Shown here: piece by piece, positions 34,587 through 43,639 of the stretch
Numbering within the stretch: the stretch's first letter is position 1
Layout of the letters: each line of letters begins with the position of its first letter
DNA from: Verrucomicrobiota bacterium
Lineage (GTDB): Bacteria; Verrucomicrobiota; Kiritimatiellia; SS1-B-03-39; UBA6053
Direction of reading: 5' to 3'
Length of the DNA: 64,000 bases
Assembly (NCBI GenBank): GCA_020831625.1
Contig: JAFIGD010000001.1
Location: forward strand, 62,001 to 126,000
Program-made: the position numbers and the translations under genes
Notes under the pieces: generated by a model
What the model saw: only the letters and a program-made list of their open reading frames with translations
Databases searched by the model: none
What the model was told of the DNA's origin: nothing

Positions 34587-34615
34587 TTGACGTGAGCCGA
34601 AAGATACCATTATGT
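34587..34615 (+). promoter_or_regulatory. Likely promoter of the tail-anchored repeat protein
   Basis: TTGACG (34587-34592), 17-bp spacer, TTATGT (34610-34615), 57 bp upstream of the ATG at 34673. Confidence 0.6.
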
Positions 34616-34672
34616 TGAAGAATACCGGAGATAGTATCTGACTGAACTTTGAGAATTCTTGGAGACCTACGC

Positions 34673-36247
34673 ATGTCGCAAAATAAACGCAAAACGCTGA
34701 TGATTAAACGCCCCTCACCCAGTGAGTCCGACAAACCGCGCCCCTTGCCCAAAGTGAACGTCAGTGAATCCGCAGCCGGCGCCACGGAGACAGATAAAAT
34801 CAAACCGGTCGCATCCAAAACTTCAAAGGTAAAACGTCCGGTGCCGGATGACAAGGGTGCAACCGCCCGGATTTCGCTGCCTGACGAGGCCAAAATCCGC
34901 AAAGCCCGGCGTGCGGACGACAAAGATGAGAAACTCCCCGGTGCCTCCGAGATCATGGACGCGTCGAAAAACGCGACCCGCCAGATTGAAATCGACACCG
35001 AGGAGGTCTCTCAGGAGACACAGGCACCCAAGATCGGCGATTCGGACTCCTGGGGCAATAACGATCAAACGATGCAGATCAGCGCCGATGCGCTGGAAAC
35101 CGGCTCGCAGGACCCCGTATCCAAAGTTAAAATTGATGATCACTCTAAAATGACCGAACAGGCCACCCGCGTCGCAACCGGTCAGATTTCGAGAATCAAC
35201 GACGAGGATATCCATCAAGACACCTCTTCAAAAAAACAGCTTGAAGACGCCGACAGGGAACTGAACGGCAATAACGACCAGACCATGCAGATCGACGCGG
35301 ACGCACTGCGGACCGGACCGATTGAAAAGCAGGAATTGCCCATCGGGGACGACGATGCGGACATGAATGACCGGACCATGCAGATCAGCGCCGACGCACT
35401 GAGCACCGGACCCATCGAAAAACAGCTTGAAGAGGCCGATGCCGAACTCAAGAGCAACAACGACCAGACCATGGAAATTGATGCCGAGGCCCTTCAAACC
35501 GCCAACCTGTCCAGAGATGTGCTTGATGAGGCCGACCAGCCGGACATCATGTCGCAGGAAACGATGCGCATGGAAAGTCTGGAGGAGGAAGAACAACCTT
35601 CCGCAGAGGATTTCAACGCCGCCACCGTGGAACTGGAAGCGCCGGATGAAAAAAGCGAAGGCGGCGAAACCGGAAAAATCAAAGACACCTTCAATGCCAT
35701 GACCATGGCCATGGATCCGAGTGAACTTGCACGGGAATTGGAGAAAGACAAGACGCAGCCGACACCGGTTTCGGATGCGGAACGGAACCAGACGATGGAT
35801 CTTTCGGATGTGAAACCGAAAACCATTCTGATTAAACGGCCCTCCCAGAACGAGGCCCCTTCCGCGCCCACCGTAAAAACTGTTCGTCCGGACGCGCAAA
35901 CCGTGCGGACCAGCCGCCCCGCGCCCGGAGAATCGCAGACTGCAGCCGGATCTGACGGCAAAACCGTTAAACTCCGCCGCCCCGGCGGCGCGGGGCAGCG
36001 CCCCGGCGCTCCGGTCTCCCGGGTCGCGTCCAATGCCGGCCTGGACATCAGTGAGGACGGGAGTGTGACCGCAAAAGCCAAAGTGAAAGCGCCTTCCCTC
36101 GGCCCCGCCTGGCTGGCCCTCAGCGTGCTCACCCTGGTCATCATGAGCGGCGCGTTGTGGATTGCGTTGGCGATCAAGATGCCGGAACTGCCCATGCCGG
36201 GACGGATTGTGAATGAAAACAATCAAATCCTTTCTCTAACCTCCTGA
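34673..36247 (+). CDS. Acidic, low-complexity tail-anchored protein with repeated N-N-D-Q-T-M motifs
   Basis: A 524-residue protein of unknown function. Residues 1-475 are charged and predicted disordered; a single membrane helix follows at about 480-500 (LALSVLTLVIMSGALWIALA) with a short tail, so it is anchored at its C-terminus with the bulk most likely in the cytoplasm. Four related units NNDQTMQISADALETG (129-144), 200-215, 232-247 and 262-277 recur, plus looser ETMRMESL and NQTMDL. A second motif recurs: KTLMIKRPS (7-15), KTILIKRPS (383-391), KTVKLRRPG (430-438). The repeated T-M/T-I/T-V sites followed by hydrophobics look like possible phospho-threonine or FHA-binding sites, but this is speculation. 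The ATG at 34673 has GGAGA 11-15 nt before it. Confidence 0.8.
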   Translation: MSQNKRKTLMIKRPSPSESDKPRPLPKVNVSESAAGATETDKIKPVASKTSKVKRPVPDDKGATARISLPDEAKIRKARRADDKDEKLPGASEIMDASKNATRQIEIDTEEVSQETQAPKIGDSDSWGNNDQTMQISADALETGSQDPVSKVKIDDHSKMTEQATRVATGQISRINDEDIHQDTSSKKQLEDADRELNGNNDQTMQIDADALRTGPIEKQELPIGDDDADMNDRTMQISADALSTGPIEKQLEEADAELKSNNDQTMEIDAEALQTANLSRDVLDEADQPDIMSQETMRMESLEEEEQPSAEDFNAATVELEAPDEKSEGGETGKIKDTFNAMTMAMDPSELARELEKDKTQPTPVSDAERNQTMDLSDVKPKTILIKRPSQNEAPSAPTVKTVRPDAQTVRTSRPAPGESQTAAGSDGKTVKLRRPGGAGQRPGAPVSRVASNAGLDISEDGSVTAKAKVKAPSLGPAWLALSVLTLVIMSGALWIALAIKMPELPMPGRIVNENNQILSLTS

Positions 36248-36272
36248 TCTCACCTAAAACATGAAAAGGATG

Positions 36273-36300
36273 AACGCGCCGGATTGACCCGGCGCGTTTT
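36273..36300 (+). terminator. Intrinsic terminator after the repeat protein
   Basis: AACGCGCCGG (36273-36282), loop ATTGAC, CCGGCGCGTT (36289-36298), then TT. A perfect 10-bp GC-rich stem 25 bp after the stop; the T-run is short (four T). Confidence 0.8.
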
Positions 36301-36360
36301 GCATGTAAAGAGAGGATTACGAATTCGCCTATTCAAACCCAAGCATAAGGAGAGCATATC

Positions 36361-36690
36361 ATGGCCGGCAAAACCATTGAAGCCAATCAGAACAACTGGC
36401 AAAGCGACGTTTTAGAATCTTCCGTCCCCGTACTCGTCGATTTCTGGGCGGAGTGGTGCGGCCCCTGCCGCGCGATCATTCCCACATTGGAACAACTGGC
36501 GGAAGAATACGACGGCAAACTCAAAGTGGCCAAAGTGAATGTGGACCAGAACCGTGAACTTGCTCAGCAGTTCGGCGTTCGTTCTATCCCCTTCCTGCTC
36601 ATCATCAAAGACGGCAAAGTGGCCGAACAGATGGTGGGAGCCCTCAGCAAGCCCCAGTTTGTTGAGAAAATTAAGCCTCATCTGGGCTGA
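36361..36690 (+). CDS. trxA: Thioredoxin
   Basis: A 109-residue thioredoxin, the usual length. Active site WCGPC (C33/C36) in [12 protein letters not shown]; the cis-proline segment [13 protein letters not shown] and the C-terminal helix with VEKIKPHL follow. Reduces protein disulfides in the cytoplasm. An AAGGAG ribosome binding site lies 9-14 nt before the ATG. First of a run trxA-aroC-cdd-purB-sugar transferase after the terminator at 36300; the aroC start is 8 bp downstream of its stop. Confidence 0.97.
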   Translation: MAGKTIEANQNNWQSDVLESSVPVLVDFWAEWCGPCRAIIPTLEQLAEEYDGKLKVAKVNVDQNRELAQQFGVRSIPFLLIIKDGKVAEQMVGALSKPQFVEKIKPHLG

Positions 36691-36698
36691 CGTTCACA

Positions 36699-37781
36699 AT
36701 GTCCGGCAGCACCTTCGGCTCTCTATATCGCGTCACCACCTTTGGCGAATCCCACTGCGCCGGGGTAGGTGCTGTCGTTGACGGCTGCCCTCCGGGACTG
36801 GCCCTCACGGAAGCGGATATTCAAACACAACTGACCCGGCGGCGTCCAGGGCAGAGCAAAGTCAACACACCGCGCGATGAAAAGGACCGGGTTAAAATTC
36901 TGTCCGGTACCGAAAACGGCCTGACCCTGGGCACGCCGATCGGTCTCTTCGTCCCCAACGAGGATCAGCGTCCGAAAGACTACGGAGAGATGAGCCGGAT
37001 TCCCCGGCCCTCCCACGCCGACTTCACCTACGAAAAAAAATACGGCGTTCGCGCCAGCAGTGGCGGTGGACGGAGCAGCGCCCGCGAAACCATCGGCCGC
37101 GTCGCCGCCGGAGCCATCGCCGAGAAATGGCTTTCGGAAATCTACGGCGTTGAAATTGTCGCCTGGGTCAGCGGCTGCGGCGAGATTGAAGCCGCTGAAA
37201 TCGATCCGGTGACAATCACCCGCCAGGAGGTCGACCAAAACATTATTCGCTGCCCCGTATCCGCAATCGCGGACCGAATGATCGAGCGGGTCACCGCGCT
37301 CCGGGAGGAGGGCGACTCCGTGGGAGGCACCCTGACCTGCGTCGTCCGGAACGCCCCCGTCGGTTTGGGCGAACCGGTCTTTGACAAACTCGAGGCAAAA
37401 CTGGCTCAGGCGATGATGTCGATCCCTGCCACCAAAGGATTTGAAATCGGATCAGGCTTCGCGTCAGCAAGAATGACCGGTTCGCGGCACAATGACCCCT
37501 TTGTGATGAAACACGGAAAGCTGGGAACCCTGACCAACCACAGCGGTGGCATTCAGGGTGGAATTTCCAACGGAGAACCCATCCTTTTCCGGATCGCCAT
37601 CAAGCCCCCCGCCACCATCAGCAAGGCGCAGCCCACTGCAGATTTTGACGGAAACGACACCGTTCTAGAAGCCAAAGGCCGCCATGATCCGTTTGTGGTC
37701 AACCGGGCGGTCCCCATTGTTGAGACCATGGCCGCTCTTGTGCTCATGGATATGGCCCTCATTCAGCGGGCCCGCGCCTGA
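36699..37781 (+). CDS. aroC: Chorismate synthase
   Basis: A 360-residue enzyme forming chorismate from EPSP, using reduced FMN. Signatures [19 protein letters not shown] near the N-terminus, [14 protein letters not shown] (the GHADF-type motif), [21 protein letters not shown] and [29 protein letters not shown] near the C-terminus. Full length. Directly follows trxA. Confidence 0.97.
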   Translation: MSGSTFGSLYRVTTFGESHCAGVGAVVDGCPPGLALTEADIQTQLTRRRPGQSKVNTPRDEKDRVKILSGTENGLTLGTPIGLFVPNEDQRPKDYGEMSRIPRPSHADFTYEKKYGVRASSGGGRSSARETIGRVAAGAIAEKWLSEIYGVEIVAWVSGCGEIEAAEIDPVTITRQEVDQNIIRCPVSAIADRMIERVTALREEGDSVGGTLTCVVRNAPVGLGEPVFDKLEAKLAQAMMSIPATKGFEIGSGFASARMTGSRHNDPFVMKHGKLGTLTNHSGGIQGGISNGEPILFRIAIKPPATISKAQPTADFDGNDTVLEAKGRHDPFVVNRAVPIVETMAALVLMDMALIQRARA

Positions 37782-37857
37782 ACGGTTTCAGCAAACCCGG
37801 AGAAAGCTGAGCTTCGTTTTTCCTTTCCCATTCCGGTCAATAGCCTATAAGGCCAGA

Positions 37858-38271
37858 ATGACTCCCCCATCCGTTCACACCACGTTTCTTGCGGCCCGCG
37901 ATGCCCGGGAACAGGCCTATGCGCCATATTCGGCGTACCGTGTCGGGGCCGCCCTGTGCCTGAAAAATGAAGAAGCCCGCATCGCGGGGTGCAACGTGGA
38001 AAACGCCAGTTACGGAGCCACGATCTGCGCCGAACGGACTGCGGTCTGCCGGGCTGTGGCTGAAAAAGGCCCCAAAGTCGAATTCGAACACCTGGTGCTG
38101 GTCACCCAAACCCCGGCACCACCCTGCGGCATGTGCCTCCAGGTTCTTTCCGAGTTTGTCGGCGGCGAGTTCCCGATCTATCTCGCCACCCCGGAGGGTA
38201 TACAGGAGGCCCTCACTCTGAACGATTTTCTTCCCCGCCGCTTTAACCTTACCCCTCCCTCCAGCTTATGA
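37858..38271 (+). CDS. cdd: Cytidine deaminase
   Basis: A 137-residue homotetramer-type cytidine deaminase. The zinc site shows C57-A-E59 in GATICAERTAV with E59 as proton shuttle, and C90/C93 in PPCGMCLQVL. YSAYRVGAAL and GCNVENASYG bind the nucleoside. The frame is open further upstream inside aroC in another frame, but the ATG at 37858 gives the normal length. The stop overlaps the purB start as ATGA. Pyrimidine salvage. Confidence 0.94.
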   Translation: MTPPSVHTTFLAARDAREQAYAPYSAYRVGAALCLKNEEARIAGCNVENASYGATICAERTAVCRAVAEKGPKVEFEHLVLVTQTPAPPCGMCLQVLSEFVGGEFPIYLATPEGIQEALTLNDFLPRRFNLTPPSSL

Positions 38272-39695
38272 CCGATCTCATTCCCAACGTCCTCGCCGAA
38301 CGCTACGCTTCCCCCGCCATGACCGACATCTGGTCGGCCACCGGAAAAGTCCGTCTGGAACGCGAATTCTGGATCGCCGTCCTCAAAGGTCAACGAGACC
38401 TTGGACTGACAATCCCCGAGGGAACCGTCGAAGCCTATGAGGCGGTCATCGATCAAATTGATCTCGAGGATATCCGCCAACGGGAAGCCGTCACCCGTCA
38501 TGATGTGAAGGCCCGCATCGAATCGTTCTGCGCACTTGCAGGCTGCGAGCATATTCACAAAGGCATGACCAGCCGGGACCTCACTGAGAATGTTGAACAG
38601 CTGCAGGTTCTGAAATCACTGGAGCTTATTCGAGGCAAAACCGTCACTGTGCTGCACCGCATGGCGGAACTGGCGGACCGCACCCGTCATCAGGTCATGA
38701 CCGCCCGCACTCACAATGTCGCCGCCCAGCCCACTACCCTTGGAAAACGCGTGGCCATGTTCGGTCAGGAACTCCTCATCGCCCTGGAGCGGCTGGATCA
38801 CTTAAACGAGCGTTATCCTGTGCGGGGCCTGAAAGGAGCCGTCGGCACCCAACTGGATCAACTGACCCTGTTCGGAGGGGATGTCAAAAAAGTTCAGGAA
38901 CTGGAGCAACGCATCCTCGATCACCTGGGCTGCGGACACTGCCTGAACAATGTCGGGCAGGTCTATCCGCGCAGCCTGGATTTTGATGTGATCAGCGCCC
39001 TGGTGCAGGCCGCGTCCGGTCCGGGCAGCTTCGCCAAAACGCTGCGGATCATGGCCGGACACGAAACCGCCTCCGAAGGCTTCGCCAAAGGACAGGTGGG
39101 CTCTTCCGCCATGCCGCACAAGATGAACAGCCGCAGTTGTGAACGCGTGAACGGCCTGCACGTCATCCTGAAGGGCTATTTGACCATGGCCGAGGGCCTC
39201 GCGGGCGACCAGTGGAACGAAGGCGATGTGTCCTGCTCCGTGGTGCGGCGCGTGATGCTTCCCGACGCCTTTTTCGCGATTGACGGACTCTACGAAACCT
39301 TCCTCACGATCCTGAACCAGTTCGACAGTTATCCCGCCGTCATCGACCGCGAAAACCAGCATTATTTTCCGTTCCTCGCCACCACCACCCTGCTGATGCG
39401 CGCGGTTCAGGCCGGCGCCGGACGGGAAGAGGCGCATGAGGCCATCAAAGAACACGCGGTCGCCACCGTGCTGGATCTGCGGAACGGCTCCATTTCCGAA
39501 AACAATTTGGCGGAACGCCTGGGTCAGGACACCCGGCTCGGTCTCGACACCCCGGCCATCGAAGCCGTTATCGCCGACGCCGCCTCGCTCACCGGAGCCG
39601 CGCAGCTGCAGATCGACACCTTCCTTAAAGAGGTTCGCGACTGGGAGCAACAGTACCCCGAAGCCCTCATGTATCAGCCCGGACAAATCCTGTGA
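38268..39695 (+). CDS. purB: Adenylosuccinate lyase
   Basis: A 475-residue fumarase-superfamily lyase, acting twice in purine synthesis. The superfamily signature is GSSAMPHKMNSRSCERVNGL; HKGMTSRDLTENVEQLQVL and ARTHNVAAQPTTLGKRVAMF carry active-site residues. The overall pattern is closer to the longer type of eukaryotes and some bacteria (about 475) than to the short Bacillus type. It starts inside the cdd stop (ATGA) and precedes the sugar transferase by 49 bp. Confidence 0.96.
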   Translation: MTDLIPNVLAERYASPAMTDIWSATGKVRLEREFWIAVLKGQRDLGLTIPEGTVEAYEAVIDQIDLEDIRQREAVTRHDVKARIESFCALAGCEHIHKGMTSRDLTENVEQLQVLKSLELIRGKTVTVLHRMAELADRTRHQVMTARTHNVAAQPTTLGKRVAMFGQELLIALERLDHLNERYPVRGLKGAVGTQLDQLTLFGGDVKKVQELEQRILDHLGCGHCLNNVGQVYPRSLDFDVISALVQAASGPGSFAKTLRIMAGHETASEGFAKGQVGSSAMPHKMNSRSCERVNGLHVILKGYLTMAEGLAGDQWNEGDVSCSVVRRVMLPDAFFAIDGLYETFLTILNQFDSYPAVIDRENQHYFPFLATTTLLMRAVQAGAGREEAHEAIKEHAVATVLDLRNGSISENNLAERLGQDTRLGLDTPAIEAVIADAASLTGAAQLQIDTFLKEVRDWEQQYPEALMYQPGQIL

Positions 39696-39744
39696 CCGTC
39701 CTTTTTTCATTGTATGCCTTTCGAAATCCTGACAAATTGATGTC

Positions 39745-41655
39745 ATGATTTCCGCCACCCTCAATCCGCTTGTTCTGGCCTTTTTTACGGCTTTCGCGCT
39801 CGGATTGATCCTGACACCCCTGTCGATGAGGGTTGGACGCCGTCTCGGCTTAATGGACATTCCGGGAGGGCGCAGACTGCACCAAACGCCAACACCCCGA
39901 AGTGGCGGTCTCGCCGTTTTCAGCGCGTACCATTTGAGTCTCTTTACCCTCTGCATCCTGGGTCTAACCTGCAAACTTCTACCAGAATTTCATCAATGGT
40001 CCCTTCAGGTTCTGTGGGTCAGTTTGCTGGTTGTGGCGTTTGGTCTCATCGATGACCGGTTTGAAGTGTCGCCGCTGTTTAAAATCATCGGCCAGTTTCT
40101 CGCCTCCACAGCCGCATGGTATTTTGGTCTGCGCCTGGAACGCCTCATCGGGATCGAATTGCATGTGCTGATTGATTTTTTGGCAACGGTCTTCCTTTTT
40201 CTTGTCGGTATGAATGCCTATAACCTGATCGACGGCATGGACGGGCTAGCCTCAGGCCTCGCAACCGTCACCGCCGTCGGTCTCGGGAGCCTGAACATCA
40301 TCATGGATAACCCTGAAATGGCCACCGCCTGCTTTGTGCTTGCCGGGGCCTGTATGGGATTTCTCCGCTACAACTTCCATCCGGCCAAGGTTTTTCTGGG
40401 CGATACCGGGAGTATGTTCATCGGATTTCTGCTCATCGCGCTCACCCTCGGCTCCACCGGCCGCAGCGCCGCCACGGTCATGCTGATCGTTCCCCTGCTC
40501 ACGCTGGGTGTACCCCTCATAGACACCGCACTGGCCGTTTGGAGACGAACCCTCCGTAAATCCTACACCCCCGGCACCCGAATCAGCCAGGGCGACCGGG
40601 ATCACCTGCATCATCGGTTGGCCCGCAGCGGTCTGACCCAGCGCCGCGTGGCGATAATACTATACGGTATTCAGGCTTCTGTGTTTATCATCGGGATGGT
40701 CATTCTTTTCGGGCAGAACTACCGGATCGCAATTCTGACCACAACTTTTTTTGTGAGTTCCTACGTGCTGATCCGCTACCTGGCCAGCCTGGAAATAACA
40801 GACAGCGGACGCTTGATTGTCGACGGAATCCGGAAACCCGGCTACCGGAAACTCTTTGCCAGTCTGATGCCTTTTATGGACATTGGCATTCTTCTCATCG
40901 GATTTTACGCCATCCATCACATCGGCCGCGGCCTGTTTTTGCACCTTACCCTGGGCCGTCTGATCCGTGAAGTCGCCCCGCTGGTGGTCGCAGGGCCGGT
41001 GATTCTTTTCTGGGCCGCAAACTTTTACCAGCCGATGTGGACCAAAGCGCGGGCGACGGACTACTTTTACTTTAACCTCATCGCCGCCGCCAGCGTCGTC
41101 ATCGGGATCAGCATGTCTCCCTTGCCTGCCCACCACACCCTTCAAGAGACGCTGGTCTTCACGATGGTCTTTTCCCTGTTGGTCCTGCCGCCCATCGTCG
41201 GCCTGAGAACCTTCCCCCGGCTGGTTCAGGATCTGTTGCATTTCCATCTCCGCCGGAGCAAACACCACGGGCACATCTTTCAAAAACGTGTCCTGATCTA
41301 CGGGGCCGGATTCGGATACACCCTGCTAAACCGGGCGGAAAGCTACGACGACTCTCATCACCGCAAATATTACCATCTTGTGGGATTGATTGATGATGAC
41401 CCGGATTTGCGGAACCGCAAAATCCACGGCCACCCGGTTTTAGGCTCCTTTGCGGAGCTTCCACGCATCCTTGACTCCCAGAAGATCCGCGAAATTATCG
41501 TCACCTGCACATTGCCCCCGGAACGAATGGACGCCCTGATCGATCTGGCCGAAACACGCCAGGTTCGGGTCCGGCAGAACCTCTTCAGCGAAAAAATTAT
41601 CGTTCAGGGACCGGCTCCGGGTGACTCTGTAAACACCTCCACACCGCCTCTGTGA
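39745..41655 (+). CDS. Polyprenyl-phosphate sugar-1-phosphate transferase (WecA/TagO type) fused to a CapD-type nucleotide-binding domain
   Basis: A 636-residue membrane protein. Residues 1-330 are a WecA/TagO/MraY-family transferase: DDRFEVSPLFK, NLIDGMDGLASGL with the catalytic Asp, VFLGDTGSMFIGFLL and the DRDHLHHRL loop. It would load N-acetylhexosamine-1-phosphate onto undecaprenyl phosphate. Then more membrane helices (about 375-495), and a C-terminal soluble domain (about 510-625) with KRVLIYGAGFGYTLL, YHLVGLIDDDPDLRNRKIHG and IREIIVTCTLP, the Rossmann domain found N-terminal in CapD/PglF sugar dehydratases. The active-site part of CapD is missing, so this is a truncated partner or sensor domain. 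It ends 59 bp inside the convergent GT9 gene. Confidence 0.9.
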   Translation: MISATLNPLVLAFFTAFALGLILTPLSMRVGRRLGLMDIPGGRRLHQTPTPRSGGLAVFSAYHLSLFTLCILGLTCKLLPEFHQWSLQVLWVSLLVVAFGLIDDRFEVSPLFKIIGQFLASTAAWYFGLRLERLIGIELHVLIDFLATVFLFLVGMNAYNLIDGMDGLASGLATVTAVGLGSLNIIMDNPEMATACFVLAGACMGFLRYNFHPAKVFLGDTGSMFIGFLLIALTLGSTGRSAATVMLIVPLLTLGVPLIDTALAVWRRTLRKSYTPGTRISQGDRDHLHHRLARSGLTQRRVAIILYGIQASVFIIGMVILFGQNYRIAILTTTFFVSSYVLIRYLASLEITDSGRLIVDGIRKPGYRKLFASLMPFMDIGILLIGFYAIHHIGRGLFLHLTLGRLIREVAPLVVAGPVILFWAANFYQPMWTKARATDYFYFNLIAAASVVIGISMSPLPAHHTLQETLVFTMVFSLLVLPPIVGLRTFPRLVQDLLHFHLRRSKHHGHIFQKRVLIYGAGFGYTLLNRAESYDDSHHRKYYHLVGLIDDDPDLRNRKIHGHPVLGSFAELPRILDSQKIREIIVTCTLPPERMDALIDLAETRQVRVRQNLFSEKIIVQGPAPGDSVNTSTPPL

Positions 41656-42631
41656 CCTCCTCAGCACTCAATTTTGAGATAAACCCGTTTCCCGGGTCTT
41701 TGTACGAACGGTGAGGTGGATATCCACCGGGTCCCGCCTCCGGACGCAAAACAGTATGCCCCTCTCCCACAGGGCCGGTCAACTGCGGGTCTGTCGGGCC
41801 GAACAGCGCCACCACCGGTGTGCCCACCGCCGCGGCGAAATGCATGGGTCCCGAATCATTGCACAGCAAAACGTCAATTTCGGCTAACTGAGTTCCGAGC
41901 TGAATCAGAGGGCTTTGTCCGCACACATTCCAGATCCCGCCGCCACCCGCATCGCGGGCAATCCCGTCGCCAACATCGACATCCCCCGGACCGCCCAATA
42001 TCACCACATCGAGTTCACAACGCTCCCGAAGGGCCCGGATCACCGCTGAAAAACGCTCCTTCGGCCAGTCCTTGGCGGGCCAGCGGGACCGCGGCGCAAT
42101 TCCCAGCCGCGGCCGTTTCCCCGGTAAAGGCGGTGCCGGAGGAAACGCCATCGGATACTCAGGAGAGCTGAATGCAACCCCAAGGTGCCGCAGGGTGTCC
42201 GCCAGCCGGTCCATCGCATGCGGAGTCGCCGCCGACGAAACCGGAATTTCATCCGCAAACCATCCGGCGAACTCGCGGGGCGCGCTCACCGAAATTTTCC
42301 GCCGCCCCCGGGAAAGGCCCAACACCAGTCCGCTCTTGAACAGCCCCTGGAAATCGCAAACCAAATCATACTGTTCACACCGCAAATCCTTCAAAAAGCG
42401 CCTCCACTCACCCACGCCGCCACGCCGGGGATAACACAGCACCCGGTTCACATCCGTGTGGCATGCGGCCAGGTCCGCGTATTCCGGCTGCGTGACCCAA
42501 TCGATCACCCCCCCGTAATGCCGCTTCAGCGCGTGAACAATCGGTACTGCGTGGAACAGATCCCCCAGTGCGCTCAGCTTCACAACCAGGATGCGGGAGG
42601 CGCTGTCCCCGCCGGAATCCGAATCAGCCAT
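41597..42631 (-). CDS. Glycosyltransferase family 9 (heptosyltransferase-like)
   Basis: A 344-residue GT-B enzyme for lipopolysaccharide core assembly. N-terminal RILVVKLSALGDLFHAVP with the catalytic Asp of the L-G-D motif, RLGIAPRSRWPAKDWPKERF, and the C-terminal LCNDSGPMHFAAAVGTPVVALFGPTDP, all typical GT9. It probably adds heptose from ADP-heptose to the inner core. Its ATG (42631) overlaps the argF stop by 8 bp; it overlaps the WecA-type gene on the other strand by 59 bp. The frame extends further up inside argF but the chosen start gives normal spacing to the first strand. Confidence 0.92.
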   Translation of the reverse strand: MADSDSGGDSASRILVVKLSALGDLFHAVPIVHALKRHYGGVIDWVTQPEYADLAACHTDVNRVLCYPRRGGVGEWRRFLKDLRCEQYDLVCDFQGLFKSGLVLGLSRGRRKISVSAPREFAGWFADEIPVSSAATPHAMDRLADTLRHLGVAFSSPEYPMAFPPAPPLPGKRPRLGIAPRSRWPAKDWPKERFSAVIRALRERCELDVVILGGPGDVDVGDGIARDAGGGGIWNVCGQSPLIQLGTQLAEIDVLLCNDSGPMHFAAAVGTPVVALFGPTDPQLTGPVGEGHTVLRPEAGPGGYPPHRSYKDPGNGFISKLSAEEVTEAVWRCLQSHPEPVPER

Positions 42632-43565
42632 GGCGCGCCTGTTCAAGCAAACGCAGCATAACCCCATTCTGAGCGTGCATCCGGTTCTCCGCCTGATCAA
42701 ACACCACCGAACGCGGCCCGTCGATCACCGCCGCCGTCTGTTCATATCCCCGGGCCGCCGGCAGGCAGTTCATAAAAATGGAATCGTTTTTCGTCACCGA
42801 CAGGATATCCTCCGTCACCTGGTACGGCATGAGCTGCTTCACCCGGCGGTCCAATTCACCCGGATCAATATGATAGCTCATCCAACTGTCGGTATAAACC
42901 ACATCCGCGCCCTCGGCGGCGGCTTTGGCATCATGGGTGACCACCACCTCGCTGCCATGCGCGGCCGCAAGACGCCGGGCCTCGGCGATAACGGCGGGCA
43001 ACGGCTCAAACTCTTCGCCGACGGGACACCCCACCCGGATATTCACTCCGGTCATCGCGCAGCCGTGAAGCAGCGAATGCGTCACATTATTCAATCCGTC
43101 CCCCAAAAAACAAAGCGTCTGGCCTTTCAGCGCCCCGCGATGCTCACGAATCGTCAACAAATCCGCCATGATCTGACAGGGATGCGAATAATCCGTCAAC
43201 CCGTTAATGACCGGCACCCCGCTGTGGGCGATCATTTCTTCAAGATCTGAATGTCTAAAAAGCCGTGCCACAATGAGATCCGCGTACCGGCTGACCACTT
43301 TGATCGTGTCGGAAAGACTTTCTTTGCCGGCCCCCAGCGGGCTGGTGTTCACGTCATAATTGATCGCGTGGCCGCCAAGCCGGACGATGCCGGTTTCAAA
43401 ACTGACCCGGGTCCGCAGACTTGGCTTCTCAAAAATCATAAACAGCACTTTTCGTTCCGCCGCCCGGGCAAACGCCTCCGGGTCGGCCTTGAATTCAGCC
43501 GCGCACTGCAAAACCCCGAGAAGGATTTCTTCGTTCCAATCAGTCAATGAGGATAAGTGTTCCAT
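42624..43565 (-). CDS. argF: Ornithine carbamoyltransferase family protein, with a deviating ornithine-binding loop
   Basis: A 313-residue transcarbamylase. Carbamoyl-phosphate motif SLRTR in FEKPSLRTRVSFETG and HPCQIMADLL are normal. The usual H-C-L-P-A is NCLPAARGYE (His to Asn) and the S-M-G loop that binds the ornithine is DSWMSYHIDPGE (S-Y-H instead of S-M-G). I believe a similar variant occurs in other PVC bacteria but cannot check. Ornithine is the most likely substrate; an acylated ornithine is the alternative. argH, the next but one step, is at 50640. The start at 43565 is chosen over one 50 codons upstream because it gives the standard length. Following GT9 overlaps by 8 bp. Confidence 0.88.
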   Translation of the reverse strand: MEHLSSLTDWNEEILLGVLQCAAEFKADPEAFARAAERKVLFMIFEKPSLRTRVSFETGIVRLGGHAINYDVNTSPLGAGKESLSDTIKVVSRYADLIVARLFRHSDLEEMIAHSGVPVINGLTDYSHPCQIMADLLTIREHRGALKGQTLCFLGDGLNNVTHSLLHGCAMTGVNIRVGCPVGEEFEPLPAVIAEARRLAAAHGSEVVVTHDAKAAAEGADVVYTDSWMSYHIDPGELDRRVKQLMPYQVTEDILSVTKNDSIFMNCLPAARGYEQTAAVIDGPRSVVFDQAENRMHAQNGVMLRLLEQARHG

Positions 43566-43639
43566 GATAAATTCCCTGTTCTCAAGAGCAAAAAAAACGT
43601 ATACCCTCACAAACAGATCGGATAAAGCAGAAAAGACGA

